From NCBI RefSeq assembly GCF_027409185.1, contig NC_084469.1, positions 78,155,918-78,219,917 on the forward strand: 64,000 bases of DNA, written 5' to 3'. Shown one piece after another: positions 11,681 through 23,010 of this stretch (position 1 is the first letter of the stretch; every line of letters begins with the position of its first letter). The notes beneath the pieces were generated by a model that saw only the letters and a list, made by a program, of their open reading frames with translations, was not told the origin of the DNA and searched no databases. Both the position numbers and the translations under genes were made by a program. The stretch is from Cynocephalus volans. Lineage: Eukaryota > Chordata > Mammalia > Dermoptera > Cynocephalidae.

Positions 11681-12100
11681 TGTATTAGTCTGTTTCTGTT
11701 GCTTATAATAATAAATACCTGAAACTGGATAATTAATTCATAAAGAAACAATATTTATTGCTTATAATTTGGAGGCTGGGAATTCCAAAGTCCAGGGAAC
11801 ACTTATGGTGAGGGCCTTCTTTGGTGGTGAATTCAGTAACACGGGGTGTCACATGACATATATGGCAGGAGCAGAGAGAGAGACTAATTCGTCACTTCTT
11901 GTCCTTTTAAAGCCCTCAGAACCATGCCCATGACCACCATTAAAACCATCATTTGGATTAATCCATTCACTACAGCATGGTCTTCACAATCTAATCAGAT
12001 CTTCAAGGCCCCACCTTTCAATTACCATAATAGGATTTTCTACTGTATTAATGCTGTCACAGTGGGGATTAAGTTTTGGGGGGACATTCAATCCATAGCA
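11681..12100 (-). mobile_element. Solo LTR, MaLR-like family A, copy 3
   Basis: Starts tgtattagtctgtttctgtt and ends cattcaatccatagca. The flanks CTATG and CTATT match at 4 of 5 positions. It lies 45 bases from copy 2 in the same orientation, and the two are separate insertions because each has its own flanks. Confidence 0.75.
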
Positions 12101-12104
12101 CTAT

Positions 12105-12570
12105 TCTATCACTTTTTCTTAGGGGAGAAGAATCGAAAGAGTGATGTCAGAGAATTTCAAAAAGAGATCTATTTTTAGGGTTAGGGCATGGTAGAGACTG
12201 CCCATTTAAAGGTGTGTTTCTGAGTCACACTTAAGGCCTCTTCAAAAGTACACAAGCCTCATACCCACGCCTTCCACATTATGGCTATCATGGGTCATTG
12301 ATTATGATGAGAATGTGTCACATTCTTGTGCTCAGCTCACCTTGAGAACATTATCCTTGAAGGAGAGACAGAGGCCAGAATGTACTTTGCCTGGTGCATG
12401 TAAGGGTGTGGGGGTTGTCCTTTGGCTGGAGGGGGGGAAGGAGAATAGTTAGGATGGTCTTCTCCTACAGAAGGGTAATTCCACTGGATCCCCTCTGGGC
12501 TCCTGTCATCCCACCCCTGACACCCTTTGATAGCATGTGGGAGGAAAAAAATATTTTTTTTCACTCTATC
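12105..12570. other. Unassigned stretch
   Basis: No credible gene. Overlapping frames on both strands show no domain, and no named repeat was recognised. Confidence 0.3.
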
Positions 12571-12574
12571 CATC

Positions 12575-13140
12575 TTAGGTTCATTAGCTGGGGCCTGGAA
12601 AATTCAATAGACAAAAGATAGATTAACAAGAGAAAACAAGTAGAAGTTTGACTCATGCATCACACAAACACATGGGAACACTCAGTAATAAGTAACTCCA
12701 AGGGGTGGTTAGAACCTGGGTTTATATATCTAGCATCTTCAATAAATTTTAGAAAGAATAGAAGATTATTTTAGAAGAATAAATTTTAGAGAAATGACGA
12801 GACAAAGGAAAAGGACTTTGAGTTTTTCGGGTGTCAAATTGTGGGAAGGTAAATATATGGGGGACATTAATGAAAGATAAGGGTCAATCAGCAAGGTTTG
12901 CTATGTAGATTCCTCTGGTGACCTCTCTGGGCTGATGAGAGTCTAGAGTTATCTCCAGTGATAACTTCTGTCCTTCCTAGTAGAGAGGGGAGGGAGATAC
13001 CATTGCAAATTTACATCCTGCTTTTAGACAAATAGGGGGAGCACAGAGAGTTTTTCTTATATCTGTTTCTTCTCAATTGTCTAAAGCTCAAAATAATAAA
13101 TATGCCAAAATGGCATATTTTGGGGTGGCATATTCTGTTA
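12575..13140 (-). mobile_element. LTR-like repeat family B, copy 2
   Basis: Collinear with 6140-6630: agattaacaagagaaaac, gagaaatgacgagacaaagg, gcaaggtttgctatgtagat, gggctgatgagagtc, ccttcctagtagagagggg, ggcatattttggggtggcat. It also holds an insertion-like A/T-rich extension near 12730-12790 that the other copies lack. Confidence 0.6.
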
Positions 13141-14930
13141 TGCTTTAATTGATTGCAGAGGTCATATCATTATGCCTAGGGACTGATTAACATCCTGAAT
13201 ATAACATCAGCAAAGAAATTAAACATCAAAAATGAAACTTAAAAAAAAATATGGCCTAAAAATCTCATAAATATTCTGGGCATATGTTTTTTCTTCCATA
13301 TCTTTTGGAAAGTTTCCCTGTCCCCACTCCCTCCCAACCTTCCCAACAGCACCTGAAGGAAACATGGCAAATCCCCTCATCATGCGGATGAAAGTGTTGA
13401 AATTCTCTATTATCAGATGAATTAAGTTTTTTCTCATTAAAAGCAATACATGTTTATTACAGAGAATTCAGAAGCATAGATAAGCAAAAAAGGGGAAAAT
13501 AAAATTGTCCCAAATCACATCATTTAATAATAGCCATTAAAATATTTTGGTGAACACCAAAATATTTAGCATGCAGTTTTTTGTTTTAAATGCCCTGGAC
13601 TAATATCCATCTGTAGTACTTAAAGGACATGACAACAGAGGAATGTCAAAAGCAATTGTAATTCTTCTAAATTCTATGGCCTCAGAATCACAATCTACCA
13701 AACAAAATTAATTAAAAAGGAATCTCAATCATTTTTGCCTCTCTTAAAGAACGTTAAACAGAATCCATTTAAAAACGCACAACAATACTTATCAAAATTG
13801 CTTTCCTTCTTCCCAATTCTCTCACACCCACGGATTCCCTTGAGCTTCTTATAAAATCCCCACAAACTCTTCCCCAACTTCCAGCCCCTATTCTCCTTGC
13901 TTCTCCTATCCTCCTCTTTGTTTTTTATTATGCAGATCAATTTTGACTTGCCGTTAAAAAAAAGTCTTTTCTGCCTGGCTCATTACCTAGTTCTTCATAA
14001 CAAAAAAGAGCCCATGGATTAACAAGTAAGACTCTGTTTCTTATTCCCTCCTCTTCTGCAGAATCATTTTCATGACCCTATTTAAAAAAAAAAAAACAGT
14101 CTGGCAAAGAATTCTCCAGTGGAAGAATGTTGGGAGTGCTCATACTTTGATAAACTTGTTCCTGTTACACAATTATATAATTCCTCTTTGTTCCAAGCCT
14201 CCTTTCTTTCTTTTTAAAAATTGCTAGGCATCAGCTGCATTTGTATACAATTAGTCCAAAAGTACATCTGAACACATACATCACATACACACTCTCTCAA
14301 TTTCTCTCTTTCCCTTCTCTCCGGTCCCCCAATGATAAAAAAAAATAAAAAATAAAAAAATAAAAAAATAAAAAAATTCTCTGTTTTGCCACATGGAAAT
14401 TAGGAAATCTTCCAAGACAATGTGAATGAGACAAAATATCTACAAGACCTAGTTTAAGTCCCAGTCTACACACTGACTACAGTCCATTTCTAAAAATGTG
14501 ATTATAATTTTGTTCTCTTTTTGAAGGCAGACAAAATAGCTGTCTTCAAATATTTGAACTGTGTCTCTATGGGAGTACATTAGACTTAGTCTATATTATC
14601 CCTGAGGTGGAAACCAGAAATAATGAGTGGAGGGGGTATGTAAAGGCAGATTTCAACCCAATATAAAGAACTTTTAAATATTTAAAGATATTCAATAATG
14701 AAATACGGTTTTTTGAGAAATAGTGTGTTTCCTGTCTTGGGGATGTTTAAATATCCCAAGACTGGACAATTTTTGCTGTGGTAGTGTGGACCTGCTCAAG
14801 CATGGGATAGGATTTGGATTAGACTGGAAGCATATAGAGCAATGGCTGAGAGCCTGCATTCAAAGCATGGCTTGACCACTGAAGTGGGGGTGGAGGAGGG
14901 GGGAAGTAATTTTCTCTCTTCCCTTTGTGG
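13141..14930. other. AT-rich region with L1-derived fragments
   Basis: Bases 13440-13570 (aagcaatacatgtttattac ... aaaattgtcccaaatcacat) look like an ancient L1 3' region in reverse. Bases 14338-14378 are an (AAAAAAT)n tract. The remainder has no recognisable gene; a proline/serine-poor 71-codon frame at 13725-13940 (minus) is not convincing. Confidence 0.4.
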
Positions 14931-14934
14931 TTCT

Positions 14935-15475
14935 CAGTTGGGACTCCCTGTAACAAAAGACAGATTAATAAGAGAAAAACAAACAAGTTTAATATCATGC
15001 ATACCTCCTGTATCTATGAGAGATACACAGGGAAATACTGAAGAGGAAAATCTCCAAGAGTGACTCTCAAAGGGGTAGTTTAAACTTCAGGCTTATAAGT
15101 TTGCTGAAACAAAGAAAGAAGGGTGTGAGGACAGACTGGTTATGGGGAGATGCTCATGAAAAGTAGGGTATGAAAAGTAGGGTAAACAAGAACAAGGTTT
15201 GTTCTGCAGGTTTCAGTGAATGCTTTCTCCACTGATGAGAGTCTCTAGTGATTTAGTCATCCTCTTCCTGGTACAGAGAGGGAGACACCCTTATGAATGG
15301 AGATTTCCTCCACAGAAGTAAATTTCTCAGATAAAAGTACAACTTCTGCTTTTGTTTTCAGAACTTCTCCTGTGTCAGCTGCTTCCCCAAATAATCAGCT
15401 CAAAACTATATGTATGCCCAAGAGGCATGTTTGGGGTGGCATATGTTGGTCTCCTAGTCATATTTTGGGGTGGTA
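14935..15475 (-). mobile_element. LTR-like repeat family B, copy 3
   Basis: Shares cagattaataagagaaaaac, aacaaggtttgttctgcagg, actgatgagagtctctagtg, ctggtacagagagggaga and ggcatgtttggggtggcata with the other two copies. It is longer in the middle (aaaagtagggtatgaaaagtagggta is a short internal duplication). Confidence 0.6.
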
Positions 15476-15481
15476 TGTTCT

Positions 15482-15730
15482 GAACCCTATCACCACTTAC
15501 CAGCTGTGTGGTTTTGGAGAAATTATTTATCTGTTCTGAGACTCAGTTATCTTACCTGTTAAATAATATAATAGGTGTATGTAACATATGCATATATACA
15601 ACATATGCTATGTAATAATAATGTGGGGTTGTTCTGAAGATTTAATGAGATGGTAAGTATATAGCATAGAGCAGATAATAGTGCTTGAGACATACTAAGG
15701 ACTCAGTAACTATTTGTTGAATAAATTAAT
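15482..15730 (+). repeat. MIR
   Basis: Contains ttaccagctgtgtggttttgg, gactcagttatcttacctgtt, and gactcagtaactatttgttga in MIR order, with an atatgcatatataca insertion in the middle. Confidence 0.65.
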
Positions 15731-15774
15731 GGACTGATATATCCATTTGGATGTCCTAAAGGCACATTACCCTT

Positions 15775-16990
15775 AATTTGTCCAAAACCAAATTCATGCT
15801 CTTCTTACCCCCTACCCTCCGAAATCTGTTTCTTTGCCAGTGTTTGCTATCACAGGAAACGACACCACTATTTGTCCTGTTACTCAAACCAGAATCCTAA
15901 ACCATCCTGAACACATCCCTGTCCTTCTCCATTCTGCCACATCCAATCCACCACCAAGCCCAGTGACCCTCTATATGTCCCTTGACTCTGTCTCCTTGTT
16001 TATACTCTGCCGCTACCATCGAGGGCAAGTCACTATCATCTCTTACTGGGACTACATTAATAATGGCCTTTGATACTAGTGTCCTATGATGCTATCGTCC
16101 AACTTCAATCCATCTTCTACCTACAACTACACAAATCTGATCACCTACCTCCTTCTCCAAACAACACAACACAATACAATGAATAAACTCTCTTCATTTT
16201 CTTTTCTTTTTCTTTAAAAATAGCTTTTTTTTTTTTTTTAAAAAGGAATGAGGTCTTGCTATGTTGCCCAGCCTGTTCATAGGTGCTATTCCACTACTGA
16301 TCAGCATGAAAGTTTTGACCTGCTCCATTTCTGACCTGAGCTGGTTCACTCCTCCTTAGGCAACCTGGTAGTCCCCCCCACCCCTGGCCCCTAGGAGGTC
16401 ACCACATTGATGCCGAACTTAGCGCGGACACCCGATTGGCGTAGTGCACTACAGCTCAGAACTTCTGGGCTCAAGCGATCCTCTAGCCTCAGCCTCCTGA
16501 GTGGCTGGGACTGCAGGTGCTCGCCGTCATACCTAGTGTCTTCCTTTTAATAAAGACCAAAAATCTTATGTAGTTATCAAGGCCACATAAAGACGATCCC
16601 TTAGTTATCCCTCTACCCTGTTCTCCCACCATGCCCCAGACTCCTGCTTTTTACATTCCAGCTGCACAGGCCTGCCTTCCCTTCTTCAAACACACCCCCC
16701 TCCCACTGCTCCTCCTGGCCTTTTAGCCATCATAGCTCCGATCCTTCCTTCATATTTAAGTCCCTTCTACTTCCCTAGGAAAGCCTTCCCCGACCTCCCT
16801 GACCAGTGGGTTCCCCACGTGCCTCTCCTTTGCAGCATCATCACGACTGTCATTTCACATTCATTCATGAGATCTATTGTCAGTCTCCCAGCCGGGTTTC
16901 CATGAGCACAAGAACTACATTTTCTATCACCTAAGAGAGAGTCTATCCTGTGGTAGGCACTCAGTAGATATTTGATAGATGAATGCTTGG
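15775..16990 (+). repeat. L2 element, split by a 7SL retropseudogene
   Basis: The first part (15775-16170) carries caaaaccaaattcatgctc and cacatccaatccaccaccaag, known from the L2 ORF2 region. The second part (16560-16990) carries gaaagccttccccgacctcc, then the terminal tgtggtaggcactcagtaga and tatttgatagatgaatg. The gap is filled by 16217-16537. A 79-codon frame at 15834-16073 is a remnant of L2 coding sequence and is broken. Confidence 0.65.
16217..16537 (-). pseudogene. RN7SL: 7SL (SRP) RNA retropseudogene, nearly full length
   Basis: On the minus strand the sequence follows 7SL RNA from its 5' end through the Alu-type 5' domain (cctgcagtcccagccactca, ggctgaggctagaggatcgc), the S domain (gggtgtccgcgctaagttcg, then ccaggttgcctaaggagg, tcagtagtggaatagc) and back into the 3' Alu domain (ggctgggcaacatagcaaga). 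It ends in an A-run. Because the S domain is present, this is a copy of the SRP RNA itself and not an Alu or B1 SINE. A block of about 14 bases (the gccactgcactcca segment) is missing just before the 3' arm, and many CpG-type changes are present. It is a pseudogene by retroposition, inserted in an L2. Confidence 0.9.
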
Positions 16991-18055
16991 ACAGACTTTT
17001 AAAATGTTTTTAATTGAAGTTTAATATACACACAGAAAAGTGAACATATATGTACAGCTAGATGAATTTCCATGAAGTGATGGATAAACTTGAGAGAAGT
17101 TTCTTTCTGGGTTTTGGATTCTCAACTCAGTAGCAAAAAGGAAATAGTGTCTTATGATAACTACAGTAAGTCAGCACTAGAGGGCAACAGAGGCAAAGAA
17201 ATGAAGAGCCGCCCCACCAGCAGTGGTCCAGGAGATCAGTGGATGCTCTGAGGTTTCTCTGAGGTGCAGAGGATTCTGGGAAGCTCCAAAGCCATTCAGA
17301 GGCCAGAGCCAAACAAACCTTCTTATTGCCATTCCTTAAATGTGCTTTTCAGGTGCAAGCAGGACAGCTGCATGGGTAATCTTAGGAATGCCTAGGGTTG
17401 TGAAGGAGACAGAAAGCTGTCTGAGAACTAACACAAACTGGGTTTCAGAGAACTGGAATGAGTTCAAGATTCCAAGCAGCAACAGTGGCCTGGCAATCCT
17501 GTCGCCCCTTAAAGTGGGCATCTGCTACCCCAATCTTGTGATGCTGTTGTACTTACAACCCTTGCCATCTGCTTCTCTTTTCAGTGGCTCTCCCTCCATT
17601 TTTGACTTCTAGCTACTGCCTCTTCCCTTCTGCTGCCCTTCCCCAGCCCTCCACTCCCTGATACCTTACCAAAGCTCTGTTTTGAGCTGCTGATTGATAG
17701 CGATCAGGTAGTGAGCAAGTTATCATCCACCATCCATCTGGTAGTAAGTGGTCTCCTGAGAGGACATTGGGCTGCCTTATGTCCTGTCTATTACAATCAG
17801 CAGTGTGGACAGGGGACCAAATCCACACAACACTAACCACAACAACTTTATGGAAGGAGCCACCTCGGAAGGATGACAAACACTGAATTATTCTCCAAAA
17901 TACTTGAAAATAAATTAAAAGCGCTATGAAGCCATTACTAGCCCAGCTAAGCAGTATCAGGCTAAATTGCCTTTAATTATCATTCTTATTGGTTACTGAG
18001 TATACTCATACACCACCCTCCATCCATTCTGGACTAAAGGACTTTGAGGCCAACA
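16990..18055. other. Mostly unassigned, with an L1-like fragment at the left
   Basis: Bases 16990-17090 (taattgaagtttaatataca ... agtgaacatatatgtacag) look like ancient L1 3' sequence. The rest has no recognised repeat or gene. Frames at 17340-17612 (plus) and 17613-17879 (minus) show no domain. Confidence 0.35.
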
Positions 18056-18059
18056 CCAT

Positions 18060-18170
18060 TGTCTGAGTCTAGATTAGTTCACTTGCAAACTGTGTATCCT
18101 TGGGCACATCACTTAGCCTCTCTGAGTCTCAGTATACATATCTGTACAATGGGGTAATTGTTACTTTTCT
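18060..18170 (+). repeat. MIR fragment
   Basis: Reads gtgtatccttgggcacatca, cttagcctctctgagtctcag and tgtacaatggggtaattg, the conserved MIR core. Confidence 0.6.
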
Positions 18171-18231
18171 TGCTAATCCCTTTAGAATTAGGGTGAAAGC
18201 TCTTTGCAAGTTTTAGAGTGCTGCTGCATCA

Positions 18232-18408
18232 GTGGCTCTCAGCCTTACCTATGCATCAGAACCACTGTGGTGCTTTAAAACATGTAGATGCCCAGTCCTT
18301 GTCCCTGGAAATGCTGACTCACTAGGTCTGGTTTGGGGCTTGATGGTATATTTAAAAATGCTTTATAAGTGATTTTATTGCACATGCTGAGTGAAGAACC
18401 ACTGCAGT
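18232..18408 (+). mobile_element. MER5A-like hAT-Charlie MITE
   Basis: Begins cagtggctctcagccttacc and ends gtgaagaaccactgcag. The interior has tgcatcagaaccactgtggt and ctgactcactaggtctgg. These match the MER5A nonautonomous hAT element, whose ends are inverted repeats (cagtggttctca / tgagaaccactg). Confidence 0.8.
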
Positions 18409-19157
18409 TCACCAAATTAAGGCAGTATTTTAATTTATCTAGGATGGCCAAAGAGAATCTATTTTGCAGGGCTGAGGCTATGACTTCTATCCACTCAGCT
18501 ATCCCCTGGTAATTGTTCTTAGCAAAAACTAGCCTGTATTAAAGTACAGTTGTGTCAGTGCCTATACTCTGGAACCTACACAAAAAAATACTTCCTGAGG
18601 CCAATGACCCAGGGCAGGACATAAGTCATGGGTAGGGGGCATATAAATGATGGAGGGAATGTACACACATGAGACCAGACACTGGTGGGTTGAGGTCCAA
18701 GTTCAGGGCATACCTGTGGAGGGAACAATAGCTCTAGGGGAAGTGAAGCAGGATGAAGGTGAATTCTGGCCTTTCTTCTATAGGAAAGGAGGAGTTCCAA
18801 CATCCCCTGAGCCCTGCCCACTTGTCCTTTCTAATGAGCTGGCTCAGAAAAACCTGATTTCTGCCCATGACAACACAGATTAAACAAAAATCAATTCCAA
18901 TTTAAATGCATTTCACCCTTCTCATATTATAGTTGTAGCACTAATTGCTCCTTGTTGTCATAAGCTATAGGGCAGAAAGGCATCATTAAAGTCCTAAAAA
19001 TTCTTCCCATGAAATGGATTTGTACCAGAGAGAAGGCCACTGATGATTTCTTCTTCAGAGGGTTGTTTTGGAGATGGATTTTTTTAAAAAAGGTATCTTT
19101 GAAGAAACTCTCAAATTTGCAAAAGAAGACGCTTTTGTGGAGCTTGTGTAAATTCTT

Positions 19158-19224
19158 TTTTTTTAAAAATTTTATTTTATCTTGTCAATATACAAAGTAG
19201 TTGATTATTGTGGCCCATTACCGA
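19158..19224 (-). mobile_element. Very short 5'-truncated L1 with perfect 17-bp TSD
   Basis: Only 67 bases were inserted: a T-run followed by the reverse complement of an L1 3' end (ttttatcttgtcaatatac ... gttgattattgtgg). The target duplication agcttgtgtaaattctt is perfect at 19141-19157 and 19225-19241. The same 3' end appears in the L1 at 48776, so both belong to one relatively young L1 lineage. Confidence 0.9.
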
Positions 19225-19259
19225 AGCTTGTGTAAATTCTTAAACAGTGATTGCAGGGA

Positions 19260-19900
19260 TCAGTGGCTTTGGAGGTTTCATTAATCCATCCCTTCATTTA
19301 TTCCTCTTTCATTAATTCCTCTTTTAATTTGATGAATGTTCTGTGCCTACCATACACCAGGATTGTGGTGGAGGGGGTCCTGGGGGAACCAGTGGTCAGC
19401 AAAAGGAGGCATAGTCTCATTCTTCATGGAGCTAATAGCCTAGTTGAAACACCAATAAAATAATCAAACAAGTAAATATGAAATTCCAACTGTTAAAAAT
19501 GCTCCAATAACAGTGAGTTTGACTCTGGGACATTAGGGAAGCTTGTTCTGAGGAAAGCTACACAAAGTTCACATGAACTGAGATCTCAAGATTTCAAGGA
19601 TGAATAGGTATTTACCAGGCTGGGGAGTCAGCATGTGCAAAGGTCCTGTGGTGGAAGGACCTTTAACTACTGGAAGAAGAAAGTCAGTGTTCCTGGAACT
19701 CAGACAGAAACAGGCATGGGTTTGAGATGAGGCTGGAGAGATAGTCAGAGGTCACACCAAGCTGGACCTTTTAGGCCAGTTATTCTGTTGGTCTCTATCT
19801 TGAGGGCAATAAGGACCTATGAAGGTCTTTAATTAGCATGGGGTACAATGGCAGGGGATGTGAGCACTATGGCCACAATGAGGCAAGACCGGTTAGGAAG
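19260..19900 (-). repeat. L2 fragment
   Basis: Contains the typical reverse-complement L2 words: gaatgttctgtgcctaccat, tcattcttcatggagctaat, gcatgtgcaaaggtcctgtg and ggcaataaggacctatgaagg. It is heavily diverged. Confidence 0.6.
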
Positions 19901-20384
19901 TTATTGTTGTCCCTGGGCAGAACGTGGGAACTTGAATGTAGGCTGGACCAGACAGAGGCTGACTCCCTCCTCAGAGCAGGCAGGGCACTGTTCTCAAGGC
20001 CAGGCACTTGTGCAGCTCCTCCAGCGACTGAAGTCACATACACTCAACGATGCCTCCGCAGCTTTCTTCACAGAGTTATAGGCACTGCACAGCCCGTCTC
20101 CACCAGCTCTTCCCTTCTCGAAGAAAAATGAGAAGAGAAAGTGCTTTTCACTTCTTCATTTGCTTTTGTGAGTTTAAAACTTGTTATTTGAAGTTCCTGA
20201 AGATATCCTGGTGAATGTGTGCCAAAGCATTTGAATAATAGTCCAGAATTCATGAGATAGGCCCGAATAGGAGAGAGTGGGTTTCTTTTTCTTTTTCTTC
20301 CAAGTACGTGTGTGTTCACTTATTAAAAATTGTCTACTAAGAGGTATTACATGAAAAATTAGGGAAAGGATGTGATTGGCTATA

Positions 20385-20800
20385 CTTTAATCTACCTTGG
20401 TATCTTTTGTTTATATTATTAAAAAAACTTTACTGAGATATAATTCATATGCCATAAGGGTCACTCTTTTAAAGTGTGCACTTCAGTGGTTTTTAGGATA
20501 TACACAGCCTTGTGCCCTATCCACTGCTTTTAAAACAGTGCCACTTTTCCTTTCTCTTCTTTCTTTCTTTTTTTTTTTTTATGTACTTTCTATTTTAGAA
20601 ACTTTCAAGGTTAGATAAAAGTTCAGATATTAGTAAATGAACCTCCAGGTAGTCAACACCTAGCTTCAGCAATTATGAACACAAACTAATTTTGTTCTAT
20701 TTATTCATCTTCTCCCCACTGAGTTCTTTTGAAGCCAATGGCAGATATCATGTTATTTTAACTGCAAATACTTTAGTTATGACTCTTCTGTTTGAGGAAA
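20385..20800 (-). repeat. Ancient L1 (L1M-type) 3' fragments
   Basis: Two adjacent pieces: ttactgagatataattcata ... aaagtgtgcacttcagtggt, then tctattttagaaactttcaa ... caacacctagcttcagcaat. Both are familiar reverse-complement L1M 3' region sequences, separated by a pyrimidine tract. Confidence 0.6.
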
Positions 20801-20937
20801 TAAGCAGAATATTCCTATTAACCAAGAAATATTAACAATTATTACTTACTATCATCAAATACTCAGTGAAATTTCCTTGACTGAGTCCTCTTTCTATCTT
20901 TTTCTTTCCTTGTCTCTTTTCCTTTCTTTTTTAAAAA

Positions 20938-22590
20938 TTGGAGACTTCTGGTCAAGATGGCAGAATAATAGAAGGTCCCCAGTGTCACTCTCTTCCACAA
21001 ATCATCCAACTTACAACTATAAAAAAGCGAGACTGGGGCTGATAGGGCTCAGGGGAAGAGGAAGAGAGACCTACGGAGTGCATGAAAGTGGGAGAGGCCA
21101 TGAGGAGAGAAAGAAAAAAACCACTCCATTTCCAATCTCGGCCACTGCTTCCAGGCTGGAGCTGCTGAGGGCATGGAGCAGGAGCTGACAAAAGCTGCAG
21201 CTGTGCCTTTCAGATGAAGTTTCTTGGAGGTGGCAGGGGAGAAGTGGGCATTGGTGGCCCCCAGGCCAGCAAGACCACTAATAGGGTTCCTGTGGACCCA
21301 TATAGGACTTAGGAGCCACAACAACTGAAAAAAAAGGAGCCGCTCAGAAGCCAGTGAGTCATCGCAAGGGACTGGAGCATGTCCCGTCCCATGGGAAGTG
21401 TTTGGAGCATGGACAGCAGGGGAGATGGGCCCACTAGGGGAATACCGGGGCACAGCAGGGACAGCTGATCTTCCTCCCAATCAGTATAGGACCACTCAGA
21501 GGAGACTGGTCAGGAATATAGAATCACATGGGGTACAGTTTGGTGAAAAGACTCAGGCCCAGGCCAGTGCTTCTATACAACCCAGGTGCACTGGATTTCA
21601 CTAGAACCGGAAGTACCTATAAAGTCAACCATTAAAACTTGAGCTGCACAAAAAGCCTTCCCTAGGGAATCGGCAGCAAAGCAGCAATTTAGCTCAACCA
21701 CAGAGCTCACGTACTGCTCCCCACACTTAGTTCCCCCATTTTAGAAGTAAGCAAAGGACAACAAATTAGTTCCAGCACAGAGTTTAAATGGTGGGAACAA
21801 CAAATAATCCAACACAGAACTGAAAGAAAAAACAAAGTATCCCCAACCAGAGACAAAGTTTGATATTAACTAGTAAAGGTCTCATTTCACCAAAGAACAC
21901 CTATAACACCTAGAAGGACCAGAAGTCCCCTGGGCTAACAAGCCAGAAAGCGGGGGAGGGCTGGTGACCTCAGTCATACTCCCCAACACCCACAACTAGT
22001 CCTAAAGGTGGGGGCCTTGGGCCTTGGCCACACCCCCCTGACAAGCACAACCACCCCAGCGACAACCACTGAGCCACCACAGGAAGCACCCCCTGCTCTC
22101 CTGAGCTGGAGCAGTGGGGAGCTGAGGGCCTCGGCCATACCCCCCCAACACCCGCAGCCAGCTGAGCAATGACCACTGAGCTGCTGCAGGAAGCGCCCTG
22201 GTCTCTCCCTGCTGGGGTGGTGGGGGCCTCAGGCCTTGATCATGGCCCCCAACATGAGCAACTAGCCCAGTGATGACCACAAAGCTGCAGCAAGAAGGGC
22301 CCCAGATTCCCGAGCTGCGGTGGTGGGAGGCGAGGGCTTTTGCCACACACCCCTGACATCTGCACCCAGCCCAGCAATGACCAAGCCACCACTGGAAGCC
22401 CCTCTGGTCTCCTCTGTGGGAATGTGGGGGGTGCCACAGGCCTCCATCCTGCCCCTCCTCCTTCCTTCTCCTTCCATCACATTTCCTTCTCCTTTCTCCC
22501 TCCCCCACCCTCCCAACTGCTCTGCAACAACATCCTAGAATGTAAAAAAAAAAATATTAATAAAAAACAAACAAAAAAACCCTGAGAGCC
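20938..22590 (+). mobile_element. L1 5'UTR fragment with tandem repeats and A-rich end
   Basis: Starts ggagacttctggtcaagatgg. The aagatggc word (20954-20961) near the 5' end is the YY1 site seen at the start of many mammalian L1 5'UTRs. The body is GC-rich with no long coding frame. It includes about four copies of a roughly 105-bp unit (see next entry) and stops in an A-rich run (22542-22587). No ORF1 follows, so the element is a 5' end only; either the rest was deleted or a shortened RNA was retroposed. Frames of 143 and 168 codons on the minus strand come from the GC-rich repeats. Confidence 0.65.
22007..22430. repeat. About 105-bp tandem repeat, four units
   Basis: The phrase 'gcc-a-y-a-cccccc' recurs at about 22027, 22133, 22238 and 22340, giving spacings of 106, 105 and 102. 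Each unit reads ggtggggg-cc, a ccacaccccc block, a gcaatgaccac block, gccaccaca-ggaagc and ctcctgagctg. A partial unit precedes at 21974. The repeat lies inside the L1 5'UTR fragment. Confidence 0.75.
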
Positions 22591-22809
22591 TTTCCTACAT
22601 TAAAAAAATCAGAATCTGGGCAAAGTCAATATATTGTATGTGTTTGATAACATGCAGTAAGTCTTAGGTCTATTTAATTTACAAGTTCCTCATCCCTCTT
22701 TTTTTTCCTTGCAATTTATTTCTTAAAGAAATTGAGTTATTTGCCCTGTAGAATTTCTTAAAAGTGTTTATTTTTAATAGCTTCCCAAAGTAGGAGGGAG
22801 AGTGGAGTT

Positions 22810-23010
22810 TGGAGTGTGGACTTTGGAGAGTTGTGTATATCTGTGCTCAAATCCTGGCTCTTTCTCTTGCTTTGTGGCCCCGAGAAAACCACTCATTTCC
22901 TCCAAGCCTCAGTGTCCTCCACTGTAAAATGAGCATAGACGTGGGATTATATTGAAGACTAAGTTAGATAATGCATGGAAAATGCATGACACACAGAAGG
23001 TGCTCAATAA
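22810..23010 (+). repeat. MIR
   Basis: Contains gctcaaatcctggctctttc, cagtgtcctccactgtaaaatg and cacacagaaggtgctcaata in MIR order. Confidence 0.7.

Noticed and set aside
16217-16537. Alu-type SINE
   Set aside because: The S domain of 7SL is present and there is no dimer structure, so it is a 7SL copy.
22002-22508. 168-codon minus-strand frame and its overlapping frames
   Set aside because: They are read through the GC-rich tandem repeat of the L1 5'UTR, and several frames are open at once for compositional reasons.
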